The notes below the pieces were generated by a model, which did no database searches, was not told where the DNA came from, and saw only the letters and a program-made list of their open reading frames with translations. Both the position numbers and the translations under genes were made by a program. This document shows, piece by piece, positions 25,622 through 37,418 of a DNA stretch of 64,000 bases. This stretch comes from Pyrrhoderma lamaoense (Eukaryota > Basidiomycota > Agaricomycetes > Hymenochaetales > Hymenochaetaceae), in the NCBI GenBank assembly GCA_002794735.1, contig NBAZ01000004.1:1240001-1304000 (forward strand), written 5' to 3'. Numbering within the stretch: the first letter of the stretch is position 1; every line of letters starts with the position of its first letter.

Positions 25622-26159
25622 GCCACAGCCCCTTTCTAAATTCAAATTTATACATGTATTATTTTATAAGGCCTTCGCTTCTTCATATTCTAACCCATCC
25701 CGTCTTTTTTATATTATCCTACTGACAGTATACACTATACAAGGTCACCTACATTAAAAAATATTTTCCTTCCGACCCAAGTTACCATCGTTTCCCAAAC
25801 TTTGGTTGTTTAAATATGTAATATGTATTCGTGATTATTATTCTCTTTTTTCGTTCTACAGGACGGCTTCAGATATTCCTTTTTCAATAATCCAGATCCA
25901 TTTATTACACTAGACTTCCCTTCCATCACCCTCTGCATCTTATAAATTTCCTTGTTGTTGTTGTACATTGTACAAAGTTCTGCTTCCTGTGACGTGAGAT
26001 AACGCTGGTTGTTTCGTCCGGGGAGGGCCCTGTAGTATATCCAACCATTTCTTTTATTTTTGTTGTAGCGTACTTGCTGTTGTTGATGTTTCCACTAGTC
26101 CAGGAGGAAAGGAAGGTGTTGCCATTTTATACACAATTTTTATATGTATATATTAACCT
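25622..26159. other. Intergenic: convergent 3' flanks of ABC transporter and PHO81
   Basis: No gene seen. T-rich and AT-rich sequence consistent with 3' ends on both strands. Confidence 0.5.
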
Positions 26160-29100
26160 CAATAAAAGCCACGAGACGAGTGATCCAGAAAAGAAACAAC
26201 ACCGTCTTGATATAGCGCGTCAATAAGTATGTTGTCCAGACTTGATGGTTTACTAAGTGAAGACAGTTGTTCACTTGATCCATAAACTCCGAGAAGAAGA
26301 CCCATGTCCCTCACTCCTGGCATCAATGATGGGACTTTTGTCTAAGGGGTAGGGGATGGACGTAAAAGCATATAGAAAAAAAGGCACAAATAATAAATTT
26401 GATTATCAGGGCCAAAGGGCAGAAATAGGTAGTGGGGAGACAAAGGGATGGACAAAGAGCAACTCACTAGAAGGTCCGCGTCGAGAAAGACTCCGAGAAG
26501 GTTGTTCGTCTTCGCCCAGTCAACAGCCGCACTGATACTTGACAACCGACGATCATCCAAGTCCTCCGGTCCGAGAGATGTAGGCGTAAGTGTACGCGCA
26601 TTATGTATTCCACACTTGGATGCTAGGAATACGGGGTCTGATGCAATCAAAATAGTTAGTCAGGGGAAAGAGTATTACAAGAACTAGATGCCTTATTCGG
26701 GACGGTTGTAAGGGATGGGGCAATTTTCGATAAGGGGAGGGAGGTGTTACAAATGGTTGGAATTTCTTACAATTGGGTTGTTTCCAGTTTAGGGCGGCGC
26801 AGACGTCCGGATTGAATGAACCGAAGACAATACGACGACGTGGCTGAAGGGGTAAAGTTTGGTAAACGGCTTTAAGTACCGCGTCTACGAAACAATTGAG
26901 ATCAAGCGTATGACCATGATTTAACATATGCCGTTCTCTTATAGAACAAGAAGCATAAGCTATATCTAAATGAACACCGATATGTGACGGTAAGACCTTT
27001 AAAAATAATTGGAGAGATAAGTACAAAGGTATTCTCATCTCCGCGTGGCTATTAAGCAAGTCCGATATTCACCTTTATTAAGTCTTGTAGTAAGAATAGA
27101 CCTTCGGACAATAAGTTGTACCAATCGCTCGGCAACGTAGCGTTGTATTCCAAAATATCCTTATCAAGACCAGCTCGTGAAGAAAGAGCTTGTAATTGAG
27201 ATAGAGTCACGTCCGATACTCCTAGATCGAAGTCGGAAGTCGGAATTCTCCACCTATTATAAACCACTGGATGAAGGTCCCGTGTCACTTGAACAGTTAG
27301 ATGAATGTATTGTCCAACTAGAGACGAAAGGGTGATTGTGTGTCCTCCATAACCAGCTCCAGTATGATTCGAAGGGGAGGTCTGAGCTGAACCAAGAGTT
27401 CTAAACGGTTGAGCCATACGCGAAGGTGGGTTTTGAAAAGAAGTAGTATAAGGAGTCGCCAAGGATTTCCAATATGTCTCAACTGCACCCCCAATCTCCA
27501 ATGTTACACCTTCAAAAGGTCTGATCATTCGAGCTTCAAAAAGTACCTTTGAATAGAAAACAATAAATTCAATTGAACAGGGTTCAGAATAGTGTATGAG
27601 AAAAAGTAGTACTGACTTCTCCTATCACATGTAAGTGTTGGTCCATTATGGGTAGAATAAAGGTTGTGGCTTCTTTGTTGCTTAGCAGCATTGAGGACAA
27701 TGCGACAGCTCTACCAATCGTTTTTGTCCCGAAGCTAGGGCAGATAGAAAATTCAAGTGACATGTTTTCCGGATCAGGAACCTGGAAAGTAAAACAATCA
27801 CGTTCATCCCGTACGGGAATAGAAACACTGTATGGTGCAGCAGCAATATCAGGTTGACAAGTCATGACTAGCTTGAAAGAGGGGGATGAATTTGGGTATT
27901 GTGCATTGGAAGCCCCCATAATTCGAGAAGACAACTTAACACTCGTCTTGTTCTTGGACATCTGAGAAAAGGTATGACCAACGGAGATATGTATAAGGCA
28001 GGCCTTGTCCAGAAAATTATGTCCGTATACACGATACGGCATGATCGGAGGGGGGAGCGATAATGATGGAATCTCAAGATCGGATTCTGTTGAGTTCTCT
28101 AACTCCACTTCTGGGGAAACCACAGGAGAAACACCGCTCTGGAGCGCATGGCTAGATGACTCAAGTGCAGCTTGAAGCAACAGGCTCACACAAGAAGGGT
28201 GTCCATACCAGGCCGCATAAAAAATGGCTTGTTTGCCGGTCTCATCTATTTGGTTAACACGGCTTCCCAATTCAAGAAGAATTTGTACGCATTCTTCATT
28301 ACCATGTCTTGCTGCATGGAAAAGAGGGGTCCATTCATTATACTTATCAGGAGTGTCCCAACCTTCGTAGTCCTTGAGCAGTCTGCAGATCTCAGCATGA
28401 CCATCTCGAGCTGCGATATGGATCGGATATTCTCCATTCGAGTTGGGAATTGATTTTGCATTGTGTTGAAGCAAGAGCCTCACAATATCAACATGGCCAA
28501 CGTGACAAGCCAGAGAAAGAGGGGTCAGGTCGCTTGCAGTAGCAGGAGGACCAAGATCTGCTTTACCCTCATCAAGGAGGACACGTACGCAATCAATATT
28601 CCCCCTGAGAATTGCATACATTAAGGGTGTATAGTTATCCCTATCCAGAAAGGATGCTCCCAGACCCACCGAAAGAAGAGTCTGACATACTTTAGCATGT
28701 CCATTCATAGCGGCGTAATGCAAAGCAGTCCTTCCTGGAACCAATATCAGAAAAAAGAGAAAAATTATAAAAGAAAACTTCGTGATCATATATACCATAG
28801 ATGTCTGCACGATCCGTTTGCACATTCTTCTGTATACAAAGATTTACGAGACGCTCCTCTCCCACAGCCGCGACCTCATGCAAACAGGTCCTTCCATTAA
28901 TGTCATCAATAAACTGAAAATCAAAAGGAACAGATAGAGATGAGATCACAAGGTCCGCGAGCGGCGCAGGGGCGTCGATAATAACTTTCCAGAGAATTCG
29001 CGTGATGTGCGCCTTTGCTTCTGGTTGTGTCTGCAAGGAGTCTGACTGTCGGATAAGCTCTCGGATATTGTGTTCGTCTCCCATTTTTATAGCGTTCCTG

Positions 29101-30149
29101 AAATTTGTCTCAAGATCACGATATGGTCCCGGCGTGTACTCCGGTCTAGTGCCAATTGGTGTGTAAGAATCATATCATTGACCATAGAGCCTTCACTGTT
29201 CAAACCAACGGTCACATCTGTTAGGTCCAACAAACATTGAGTAACAGTATCTGATAACTCCGTTATTAACTGATGATTAAACACGGGTTGAACATCAACT
29301 TGTCGAGACAAGTAAAGTTCTTTTGTAGTCGACTTTGACCTTTTATCCCACTTCTTGAGGATTTTCCGGAAACCTATGGCATTGATATCTACAAATTGCT
29401 TAAAAATAGATTTCCATTTTATTTTGATGATCTGATGGAAAGCGAGAAGACATAGAAGGCGCTAATTTACCTGAAGTTTTGAGAGATCACGCTCAAGAAG
29501 TCTAAATCCCTCTTCTACAGCCTTCCACTCTACATGATCTTTTGGAGTAGAGTCAGCGGTATTTGAGGGCGGGAGCCTCGCTGCAGCGGCCATCCTTTTT
29601 GATAGCAGGGTTTCTAGCCGTAATTTTAACTCGGCCTCCTTCTGAAGATAGAATGAGTTAATCTTCAGAACGGATAATTGTAGGTGAGATCGAGATCAGC
29701 AAATGCAATTTGTGAGAGACGATCCAGAATCCAGAACTTACCTTCTCAAGTTCTCTTTCTAGCTTGAAGAAAAAGGCTGCCTTGTGTGCTTGAAACTGTG
29801 GTCCCCTTTCTTCATCTCCGCCTGATACTGATAACAAAGTAAGGGCCTGGCTATCTTGGAGACCGCTGTCTCGTACAGTTGGTGATAAGGCACCTTGAGA
29901 CAGGTCACCTTCAAGAACAGGATGGAGCAGATCAGTTGGCCGTGCACCCATGCCAGTGCTGCAGCTGCAGCACTTGGGCGTCCCGAAGTAAGCGAAGAAA
30001 CAATCTTCTTGAGTCCCTTATAATCAAGATAGTAGCTGGACCATCCTGGGACTTGTTGAGCAAGAATTTGTTTGCCGAACTGAAAGAAAGAGTATTGGTG
30101 GGCACAAGAATAAGTAGAGCATGAAGATGAGAAAGATGAGAACCTTCAT
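26160..30149 (-). CDS. PHO81: PHO81-type phosphate sensor: SPX, ankyrin and GDPD-like regions
   Basis: PHO81 proteins sense phosphate or inositol pyrophosphate through SPX and inhibit a cyclin-CDK that controls phosphate-starvation genes. Exon 1 is six bases (30144-30149, ATGAAG); joined to exon 2 it gives the classic SPX start MKFGKQILAQQVPGW then YYLDYKGLKKIV. SPX continues with FQAHKAAFFFKLERELEK and ends with FRKILKKWDKRSKS. Ankyrin repeats follow (GRTCLHEVAA, GRTALHYAAMNGHAKV, TPLMYAILRGNIDCV, YPIHIAARDGHAEI, TPLFHAARHGNEECV). The C-terminus is a glycerophosphodiesterase-like domain (VHLDIAYASCSIRERHML, RRRIVFGSFNPDVCAALN). The frame drops one base within 29935-29985 and again near 29138-29146. 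PHO81 is preferred over GDE1 because the GDPD part looks degenerate. Confidence 0.9.
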
Positions 30150-30471
30150 TCTACACTATTTGCACTGTCCGACAGCGGACGTGATATGTGTGCCAAATTG
30201 TACTGGATGTGGTGCTAAGTCGAGACAGTATGGGAACGGAGAGTATCGCTGGTGTCTGTTACAAATGGCTGGTGCTACCTACGACTTACATGTACCCAAG
30301 CACTTACTACTTCGCTCGGGTGCCCGGAACGAACGTGCGCATATATGCAACTTCTGGATGATTGACAGATCGTCCATCATTCCACGTTTATTTGCATATT
30401 AATTTATTATTGCATAATCAATAATCATGTGCATTGGATGATTGATATATCTCCCCTCCCACTATGCTAAA
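30150..30471. other. Intergenic: PHO81 promoter and PEX12 3' flank
   Basis: No gene supported; a 93-codon plus-strand frame here has no recognisable motif. About 30380-30440 is AT-rich. I see no CACGTG element. Confidence 0.45.
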
Positions 30472-31856
30472 CTACACTAGTATTTTTCGTAGTTGCCAGA
30501 TAGACACTGGAGTAAGCGTGACCGGACACGATTCATGCTCATCTACGTGCCTATGAACACATCGATAACAGAATACATATCCAGAAGGCAGAGCAGTCGC
30601 GTTCGCTATTGGATGAGAACATAACGGGCAGTCGCCGTATTTTCTTGGATCCACGACAACTCCTTGCGGATGAGGCTTAAGCAGTTTCGGTGCTGGTATA
30701 GGCGGTCCCGCTGAGGTAGAGGAGACAGTTCGTGCAGGTGACGAAGGCGAATACCACCATTCAAGAAATTTAATAAAGAATATGGCTGTCGGTAGAAGTA
30801 CTCTCAGTGAGTCTAACAACAGTCGAGGAGATCGCAAAAGTAGTCGACGAAGAATATGCTTGATTGATTTCGGTGGTTGCGAGCCTGCTGCTGGAGGTGT
30901 TCGAGGAAGAGGCTATTTATGCAATAGGCTGAATACATATTCGATACAAATAAGGATAGTTGTTAAGAATTTACCATGTCTTCGGGTCCAATTCTGCGGA
31001 GGTCGATACCCATCCATGACAGCCATGGACGATAGAAACTCGTGTAGTCAAATAGGTATGCGATATTGTAACATAGTAGCCACACTTCAAAGCTCGTATT
31101 TACCCAAGGATAAACCTTCTTAAAAAGTGCCCTGCACCTTGCTTGTAAAGACTGCACAAGTCAGCGGTAGTTTGAGAAGCTGACAATCAACTGTGTACAT
31201 ACAGCAGACGCATCTTCAGATCTCTGTGAAGATGGCTCATCCTCGAAAAGTGAAGGGTCAATACCTCCTCCAAGTGATTCATAGTAATCTTGGGCCTTCG
31301 CTCGAAGGTACGGCACTAGTACCTGAGAGGACATTGAGTTAACGAATCTAGTTTTCTAAGCTTGATCTTACCAAGGAAAGCAAAGACCGACGAATATCTT
31401 GCTTTCGCAGCTTCCCTTGACCAGGCAAATCACCTGCAGCTGCTTTTGCTCTTGGTGTCTCATACAAAGGCTTTCGTCTTCGCTTTAGGCCGTAAAAGTT
31501 CTCAGCGAAGGAAGCCGCTACAGTCAAAGAGCAAGCAGCATTTCAGTATAGTGTTAGAATGTATAGCCCAGTGCAAGGCGTACAATGTACACGAAGATAA
31601 TGATTCTCTACCAATAGCATGAGTAGTGCATAAAACTCTTCATGTCTGTTAACTATTCGCAGAAGATAGCGAGGGTAACGTTGTGCAAAAACCTGGAAAT
31701 TTCGTCAGGTACTAATGTGAAAGCCTGGGTGGTTACTATTACCGCCAGAACATATTTCAAAGCTGGTTGAAGAAGATCTCGTAGTTGCTCTTGAGCAACA
31801 AGTTCGAAAAGTGAAGGACGAGATGGGTCACTTCCAACGTCGTTAAAGAATTCCAT
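30472..31856 (-). CDS. PEX12: Peroxin-12, RING-type peroxisome import protein
   Basis: PEX12 is an integral peroxisomal membrane protein and part of the PEX2-PEX10-PEX12 ubiquitin ligase that recycles the import receptor PEX5. The start is the ATG at 31856 ([22 protein letters not shown], family-typical at the N-terminus). Later blocks are [55 protein letters not shown], then [24 protein letters not shown] with the PWLSW motif. The C-terminal RING-like domain reads [29 protein letters not shown], with fewer zinc ligands than a canonical RING, as expected for PEX12. About seven exons join in frame with no missing base. Confidence 0.95.
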
Positions 31857-32425
31857 GGGTATGAGTTGAGAATATGTACAGAGCACAGAGCCAAGTCGTC
31901 ACGATTGGCGAAGCAGGTGATTTCTTAAATTCCTAACATGTACATTATATAAAGACCTTACATGTAAGAAATATTTAGTAATGGACATTCATTTACAACT
32001 TGAGGAATGATAATCATTGATGTGTGAGCTGCATGATGATGACATGTATTTATCGGAAATTTGGTGTACAAACATCGTTTGTTGGGGCACCGGAGCTTTA
32101 TTCATGGACGCTGAATATTGGCTCGAAAAGTCTAAAAGCGTACTTATAGAATTAAGAGTTAACTATTGTACTACTGCCGCGTGTTTGCTTCGCCAACAAC
32201 ACGCTTTTCAACCCTCCCTTGACTTACCCTAGCTCCCCTCCATCTATTTTTTTTTACAGAAACTATTCTAACCCTGGTCTGGGGGCGTCAGACCACAATA
32301 CCCTTTATCAGACTCTTCGATTTCGTGGAAGAGTCTGCCGCAGCAACCCGAACGGCTAGCTATCTCTCCCTTCCTCACATTTATTTTTGTTCAAGTTTAG
32401 GAAAGGCTTTCATTCCTCTGTTGAA
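31857..32425. other. Intergenic: divergent promoter of PEX12 and the DUF336-type gene
   Basis: No gene supported. AT-rich at about 31930-31990, then a C/T-rich stretch at about 32205-32260 near the plus-strand gene. A 71-codon frame at 32017-32232 has no motif. Confidence 0.45.
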
Positions 32426-33562
32426 ATGTTTAATGGAATTTACTCGCACAACACTGCCCCCACTGACGCGGAACTCGCTTCTCAAGCTTTGAATGAAGAG
32501 ACGATCTATCGTTTTCCCGCTTTTACTTGTAACGATGCTGTGACTCTGGGGTTGAGCATTAGAAAACGCTTCCGCGGTTCATCACGACATGCGACAAAAG
32601 GCCGGGGCTCGTGCTCAAAATACAGACAATTTCTGGGCACGACCTATTTTCTTGTACAGTTGGAGAGCTTGGAGGTATGTTATTCTGCCCTTATCCCCCT
32701 TCAAGATAGAAATTTAAGTTGAACATGTTTTACCCATGACCAACAGCCTCAAGTTCACTAGGGGATGTAAGTTTGGACGCTTGGGCAAGCTTGGATGGTA
32801 TGATGAATGTCGTCAGACGGACGGGTCATTCAAGTTTCTATGTTGAAAAGGGCATTGGTGCAATGGGTGTGTTTATTTTCTTTTTTACCTTTGACGTTTA
32901 TCAAGCTATAACTGAATTCTTGTGCTCAGGGAAGTCTCCGAAGGACGTCGGCATCCGCGGCGATTATTCCGTCAACGGTGGCGGTGAGTAATCCTCTTTT
33001 TGCATCCGTTCTCGTCCAAAGTTGATGATCTCATGTTTGTATAATCACCATCTTTTACCTAGCATTTCCTATATGGCTCCAAGTAAGTGCACACCCTACA
33101 CATCTGCATCTATCTGCAATGATGACATCTTTCTGACGGTGCTTATAATATTTCAGAATTCTCTTGTCTGTCCGATAGCTATCGTAGCAGCATATGGGGG
33201 GTCAAGTTATGAAGATCATCGTGTAAGCAATCACAGTAGTGGACTAAGAATATTATTAGGAGTCTAATATCCGGATATAGCTTGTTGTAACTTCAATCCG
33301 TGATTATCTCGCTAAAACATATAATTTAACAGATCTCCAACCACAAACACCTTCAATTTCAAATGGGCGCCGAGCAAGCATGGTACGGATGCTTGTTTCC
33401 ATATCCACAATGCTATAATACTAACAACCACTCTCCATCTTTTACCCGATCTATTTTGTTGGATATTAGGAATGGGTGACAAATCCTAGTGGAGATGTCT
33501 ACCCCGTCCGTGGTACAGCACGAGCACCATCCCCCTTCGAGCCTGTTGACTACGGAGACTGA
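32426..33562 (+). CDS. YBR137W/UPF0303-like protein (DUF336 haem-degrading fold)
   Basis: Small cytosolic protein related to yeast YBR137W and HbpS-type domains; its role is poorly known. About seven short exons. The start ATG at 32426 opens MFNGIYSHNTAPTDAELA. Conserved blocks are FPAFTCNDAVTLGLSIRKRF, GRGLVLKIQTISGHDLFSC (only if one base is restored), then GDVSLDAWASLDGMMNVV, RRTGHSSFYVEKG, FPIWLQNSLVCPIAIVAAYGG and EDHRLVVTSIRDYLAKTY. It ends in EWVTNPSGDVYPVRGTARAP, which I recall from basidiomycete members. The break is at a run of four G at 32604-32607; five G would restore frame. Convergent with the mtSSB gene, about 190 bases apart. Confidence 0.85.
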
Positions 33563-33749
33563 TGTTGATTAACAAATGTCTATGTAACTCTTATTGTGCA
33601 CTATATACATTGATTGCGGGTCTTTTTCTTATTCTTAGCCATACTGTTTTTGATAGAAATTATTCAGGAGGAATTATATTAACGAATTAACTGACGCGGA
33701 ACAGAAAAATATAATATGCTTAAATACAAGAAAACGAAAGTAAAGAGTA

Positions 33750-34452
33750 TTACTCAGGGATTTCCTCTTCTGTGGGGGGCTTTGGGGCTGCATTCTTCAG
33801 AATTCGGATGTGTTCTGGATTTATTTCAAATAGTAAGACATATTGTCCGTATGTATAGCCTCTCATGAGTTATGCTTACCATGTCGAAGAAATATTTGAC
33901 GATGGCTTTGTGGGGTCCCTGGTTCTGCATGCGGTTCAGGCTCCCGTAACTCATAGTTGCATTCGACGTAGACATGCGCCCCTTTGTTCAGGTTACGAAG
34001 GGTTTCAAAGCTCAATGGACTAAAGCAATAGATTTGGTGCCAGCTAGTCCGTGAAGCGGGTCTCGCTAAGTTTTTATGAAGTAAATTCCATTAAGACAAC
34101 TATTTCGATAGTATTATGAGCTTCACTTACAACCGTCAGGGTTGAGAGGAGGAGGAGGGTAGTTGGTCGTTGCAATAGTGTAACTACATAAAAATCAGTT
34201 TCAGACGCTGAGAGTAAAGACAACAGAAACGAACGTCATATAATCCTTTCCATTTGCTGATGTTTTGACTTCAGCTTCTCTCCCAAGACGGCCAATAAGA
34301 GTAAGCTTTGCAAGGTCTGATTGACGGCGAGCACTAGTAGAGAAAAGCTAGTATAGAGTATACTGCTTAGCAGTTGTTTTTTTTCGTCGAAAGAAATGGC
34401 TTACACGCTGTGTAGCACAGCTAGCACGTGCTGATCTTATAGCGCCGAACAT
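33750..34452 (-). CDS. RIM1: Mitochondrial single-stranded DNA-binding protein
   Basis: OB-fold protein that coats single-stranded mitochondrial DNA during replication. Exon 1 starts at 34452 (MFGAIRSARASCATQR), a basic amphipathic leader without acidic residues, as for mitochondrial import. Then LFSTSARRQSDLAKLTLIGRL and GREAEVKTSANGKDYMTYTI across an intron (donor GTTCGT), NYPPPPLNPD, TSWHQIYCFSPLSFETLRNL, GAHVYVECNYELREPEP, then SHRQIFLRH and IRILKNAAPKPPTEEE at the C-terminus. Total length is about 150 residues, usual for the family. It is divergent from HBS1, with about 240 bases between start codons and an 18-base palindrome in that gap. Confidence 0.92.
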
Positions 34453-34569
34453 CTGTGAAAGATAAGGGAAGGGAGAGAAGAGAGAGAAGACGATTAGAAT
34501 AGTAATAATGAGGAAGAAGAATGCGAACGCGTTAATTGGACGTGTGCGATAGCGAAAAATAGAAAACGG

Positions 34570-34587
34570 GTCTATCACGTGATAGAC
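34570..34587. promoter_or_regulatory. Perfect 18-base palindrome with CACGTG core
   Basis: The sequence gtctatcacgtgatagac equals its own reverse complement. Its core ATCACGTGAT is the site type bound by fungal Cbf1-like bHLH dimers. It lies between the divergent mtSSB and HBS1 starts, 118 and 106 bases away, so it could act on both. The palindrome is directly visible; the factor is inference. Confidence 0.55.
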
Positions 34588-34692
34588 GTTTAACCATGGT
34601 GATGATTATGCTGTTTAACTTCACATCTCCAACTCTCATTCATCCGAACTGTATCAACCTTTCTACTAATTGTCATATCAATCCAAGCCAAG

Positions 34693-37418
34693 ATGTCGCG
34701 TCATCGTGCAGTTAGAAATATGAACCTGCAAGGTACGTACTCTCGTGCTCATATTCATATTAATGCTAACTAATATCTTGACTCGTAGAGGAACTCGAAG
34801 AAGATTCTTACGATGACGAAGAGTATGACATGACCCCTGATGAACAAGGTTAGTTATCCTTTCTCGTAATACTAACGCTACAATATCTTACCTTATCTCA
34901 TAGCTCAGTATGAAGAGGCCTTAGAGCAAGTATACGAGTTTATTGGATCTCAATCTACTTCAGGCATAGACGACAAATATGTCGAGAATATAGTTTGGGA
35001 ATACGGCTTTGATGTAGCAAAAAGTATAGATCACCTTTTACGTACGTATACCTTATACAATGCTTGTCCCAGTCTTAAAGGTTCATTACAGAGGAAAAGG
35101 AGCGCAGGGCTTTAGCAGCTGAACGCAGAGGTGAGGTTTAGATTCAAACTCTCTGTTTCTTGTTTTTCTTTCGTTCCCTTCCCTTTTCTCCAAATCACTC
35201 TGTAAAATGCTATGCTATCCTATACCGGACGTGGTACATTATGCCCTTGTGCAAGAAAGTGAAGGTGCTTGTTATACTCCACTGGTAGCACAACCCGCAT
35301 ATATTCAAGCATCTACTTATCATAACTCACAGTACAATATGACGATATGGGTTCACCTATACCGCCTCTGGGGAAGATGGTTATGAAGACCTCGATGATA
35401 TCAATCAAGTCGGGCTTGCGTCTGACTACTTAATGCTACAATCTACGGGATTCACGAAACGGTTATCTACAATATCTGAGCGAACGGAACGAACGGAACA
35501 GAGTGTTGAAAGTAGACCTTGGCCAACTCGTCAAGAACTTCTAGCTGCACATGAACCCCGACGTCCTCCTTCCACCCCGACAACAAGCTCGTATGGACAA
35601 GTTGTACACCCTTCCCAGAGTAAATTCAGTATGCGCCAACAACGTTCACCTAAAACAGAGGACAGTCGGACGATCATATCATCAGTGGAAGATTATGGTC
35701 AAGTTATAGGTAAGACTTTACCCCTATATAATTTTGTCCAAAGCTCTCATATTCATATCTCTTTAGATCGTGGCGATGCCAGCCTTGATCCCAACACGAT
35801 AGCTCCTTCACCATCAACTTCTGCTCTCGAACAACTGCAGGTCAGATCACCCAGTCCTTCTCCAACTGAGTCTGCTTCAATAGTACAGCCCAGAGTGCAG
35901 AAAAAAACATACCCAACTATATCCCGAGACAGAGCTGCTGATATCAAATCATCATCTTCGGCAAGTACAGTCAATTTACCCCAAAGGCTTTCTAGGCATA
36001 TGCCTGAACGGGGAGTCCCTCAGATTCCACGCAGTATACCACACTCCGAAGTATTTAGTAACGCTGGAAAAGGCAGACTTCCTCAAACTGGCGATGCTCA
36101 GCCAAAGAAATCAAAGTTGGCATCTCTTGCTAGTTCACGGGCACAGTCTCAGAAGACAGGACGAAGTGACATCTCCGCTTCATACACGGGATCTGATCTG
36201 TCCAAGGGTACATACTCTGCACTACGCCCCAAATCTCATACTTCAACATCGACTTCGTTCCCGAATTCTGTTATAGAACGCGAGGTCGATGAGGCGCTTC
36301 GTGAAGGTCAAGTGATGAGTCCGCCTCAGCAACACGAACTAGCTAAGATGAAGAGAGTCACAAAGGAGCCGATACCTTTTGCTATGCCAGCAGATTCACC
36401 CTCTTCTCACACTCCCTCGGCACGTTCGCCCATTACATATCTTTCATCCTCTCAGTCCACCCCTGTCCAATATACCAATCCACCAATAACGATACCCAGT
36501 GAATCTGAGACGGAGAAGTATTTTTCCTTGGGATCCGGAGAATCATCGGGGCTCACGACACCTAGGGCCAACAATAGCCTACAGTTACACGCTGTTGGAT
36601 CACCTACTCGTTCAGCAGAAATAGTTGAAGTGGCAGAGGAACGCCCTGAGCCACAGGCAGCTATCGCTCCCACACCCAATAAACAACCATTGTCTAAGTT
36701 AGCACAGCTAGCACAAGCAAAAGCTAACAATCGTGAACATACCTCACGTAAAATCAAGAGGCCTCGGGTTTTAGACTCACCAATAGCAGAAACAGAGTAT
36801 CTTAACCCAAAATCAAAGCTATCCTCTGTTACAACAGCGATTACAACATACTCGCAAACAATAGATAATATGACTGCTTATTCTCGAGCACCACTTCCGC
36901 CTTCATACCCACCTGCTGGAAGTGAAGGGAAGCAATCAAAGCTAGCCATGAAAGCGAAGAAGTCTAATAAGCCAGCTTCAGCTTCAGTTGACCCTCAACA
37001 AGAAGCACTTGATAGAGCACGTCTTCATGCTGCGAATTGGATTTTCAATATGGATAGGGATGTATCTGCAATACAGGCTGAGCCGTCAGCATTTGCTGCC
37101 ATTTTAGTTGGTGATAGACGAAAAGAGGAAAAAGCAATGAAAGAAGACTTGCGTGCGCAACAACGGGCGAAGAAAGAGGCAGAACGATTGGATCGGCGCC
37201 GAAGAAAAGAGGCCCTGTTACCAAAACATCTACTGAATCCAGCTGTACTCGGTTCTACGGCATTTGCGTTTGATGTCCCAAGTCCAGATGATATAGTGTT
37301 GAATGCTCGGAAGGGAACAGCTCTTGGATCTTCAAAACGAAGCGTTGCCTCGTCCGGTCGTTCTCAGAATCCAACTAGTGACATTACAACTCTACTCTCG
37401 GCAACTTCACTCAAGTGA
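34693..37418 (+). CDS. SKI7: SKI7-like protein, short alternative product of the HBS1 locus
   Basis: SKI7 bridges the cytoplasmic exosome to the SKI complex. The shared N-terminal exons end in phase 1 at 35130 and can also splice to 35333 (CAG acceptor), entering an exon that stays open to a stop at 37416-37418. This exon encodes a long disordered Ser/Pro/Lys-rich region and, near its end, ADPSAF-like [13 protein letters not shown] (about 37078-37116) and [20 protein letters not shown] (from 37263), the motif I associate with SKI7-type isoforms in animals and plants. It contains no GTPase. A 57-base in-frame intron is probable at 35711-35767. One base seems missing at 35343-35362, where QYDDMGSP changes frame to [14 protein letters not shown]. 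The assignment rests on motif and splice phase, not transcript data. Confidence 0.7.
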
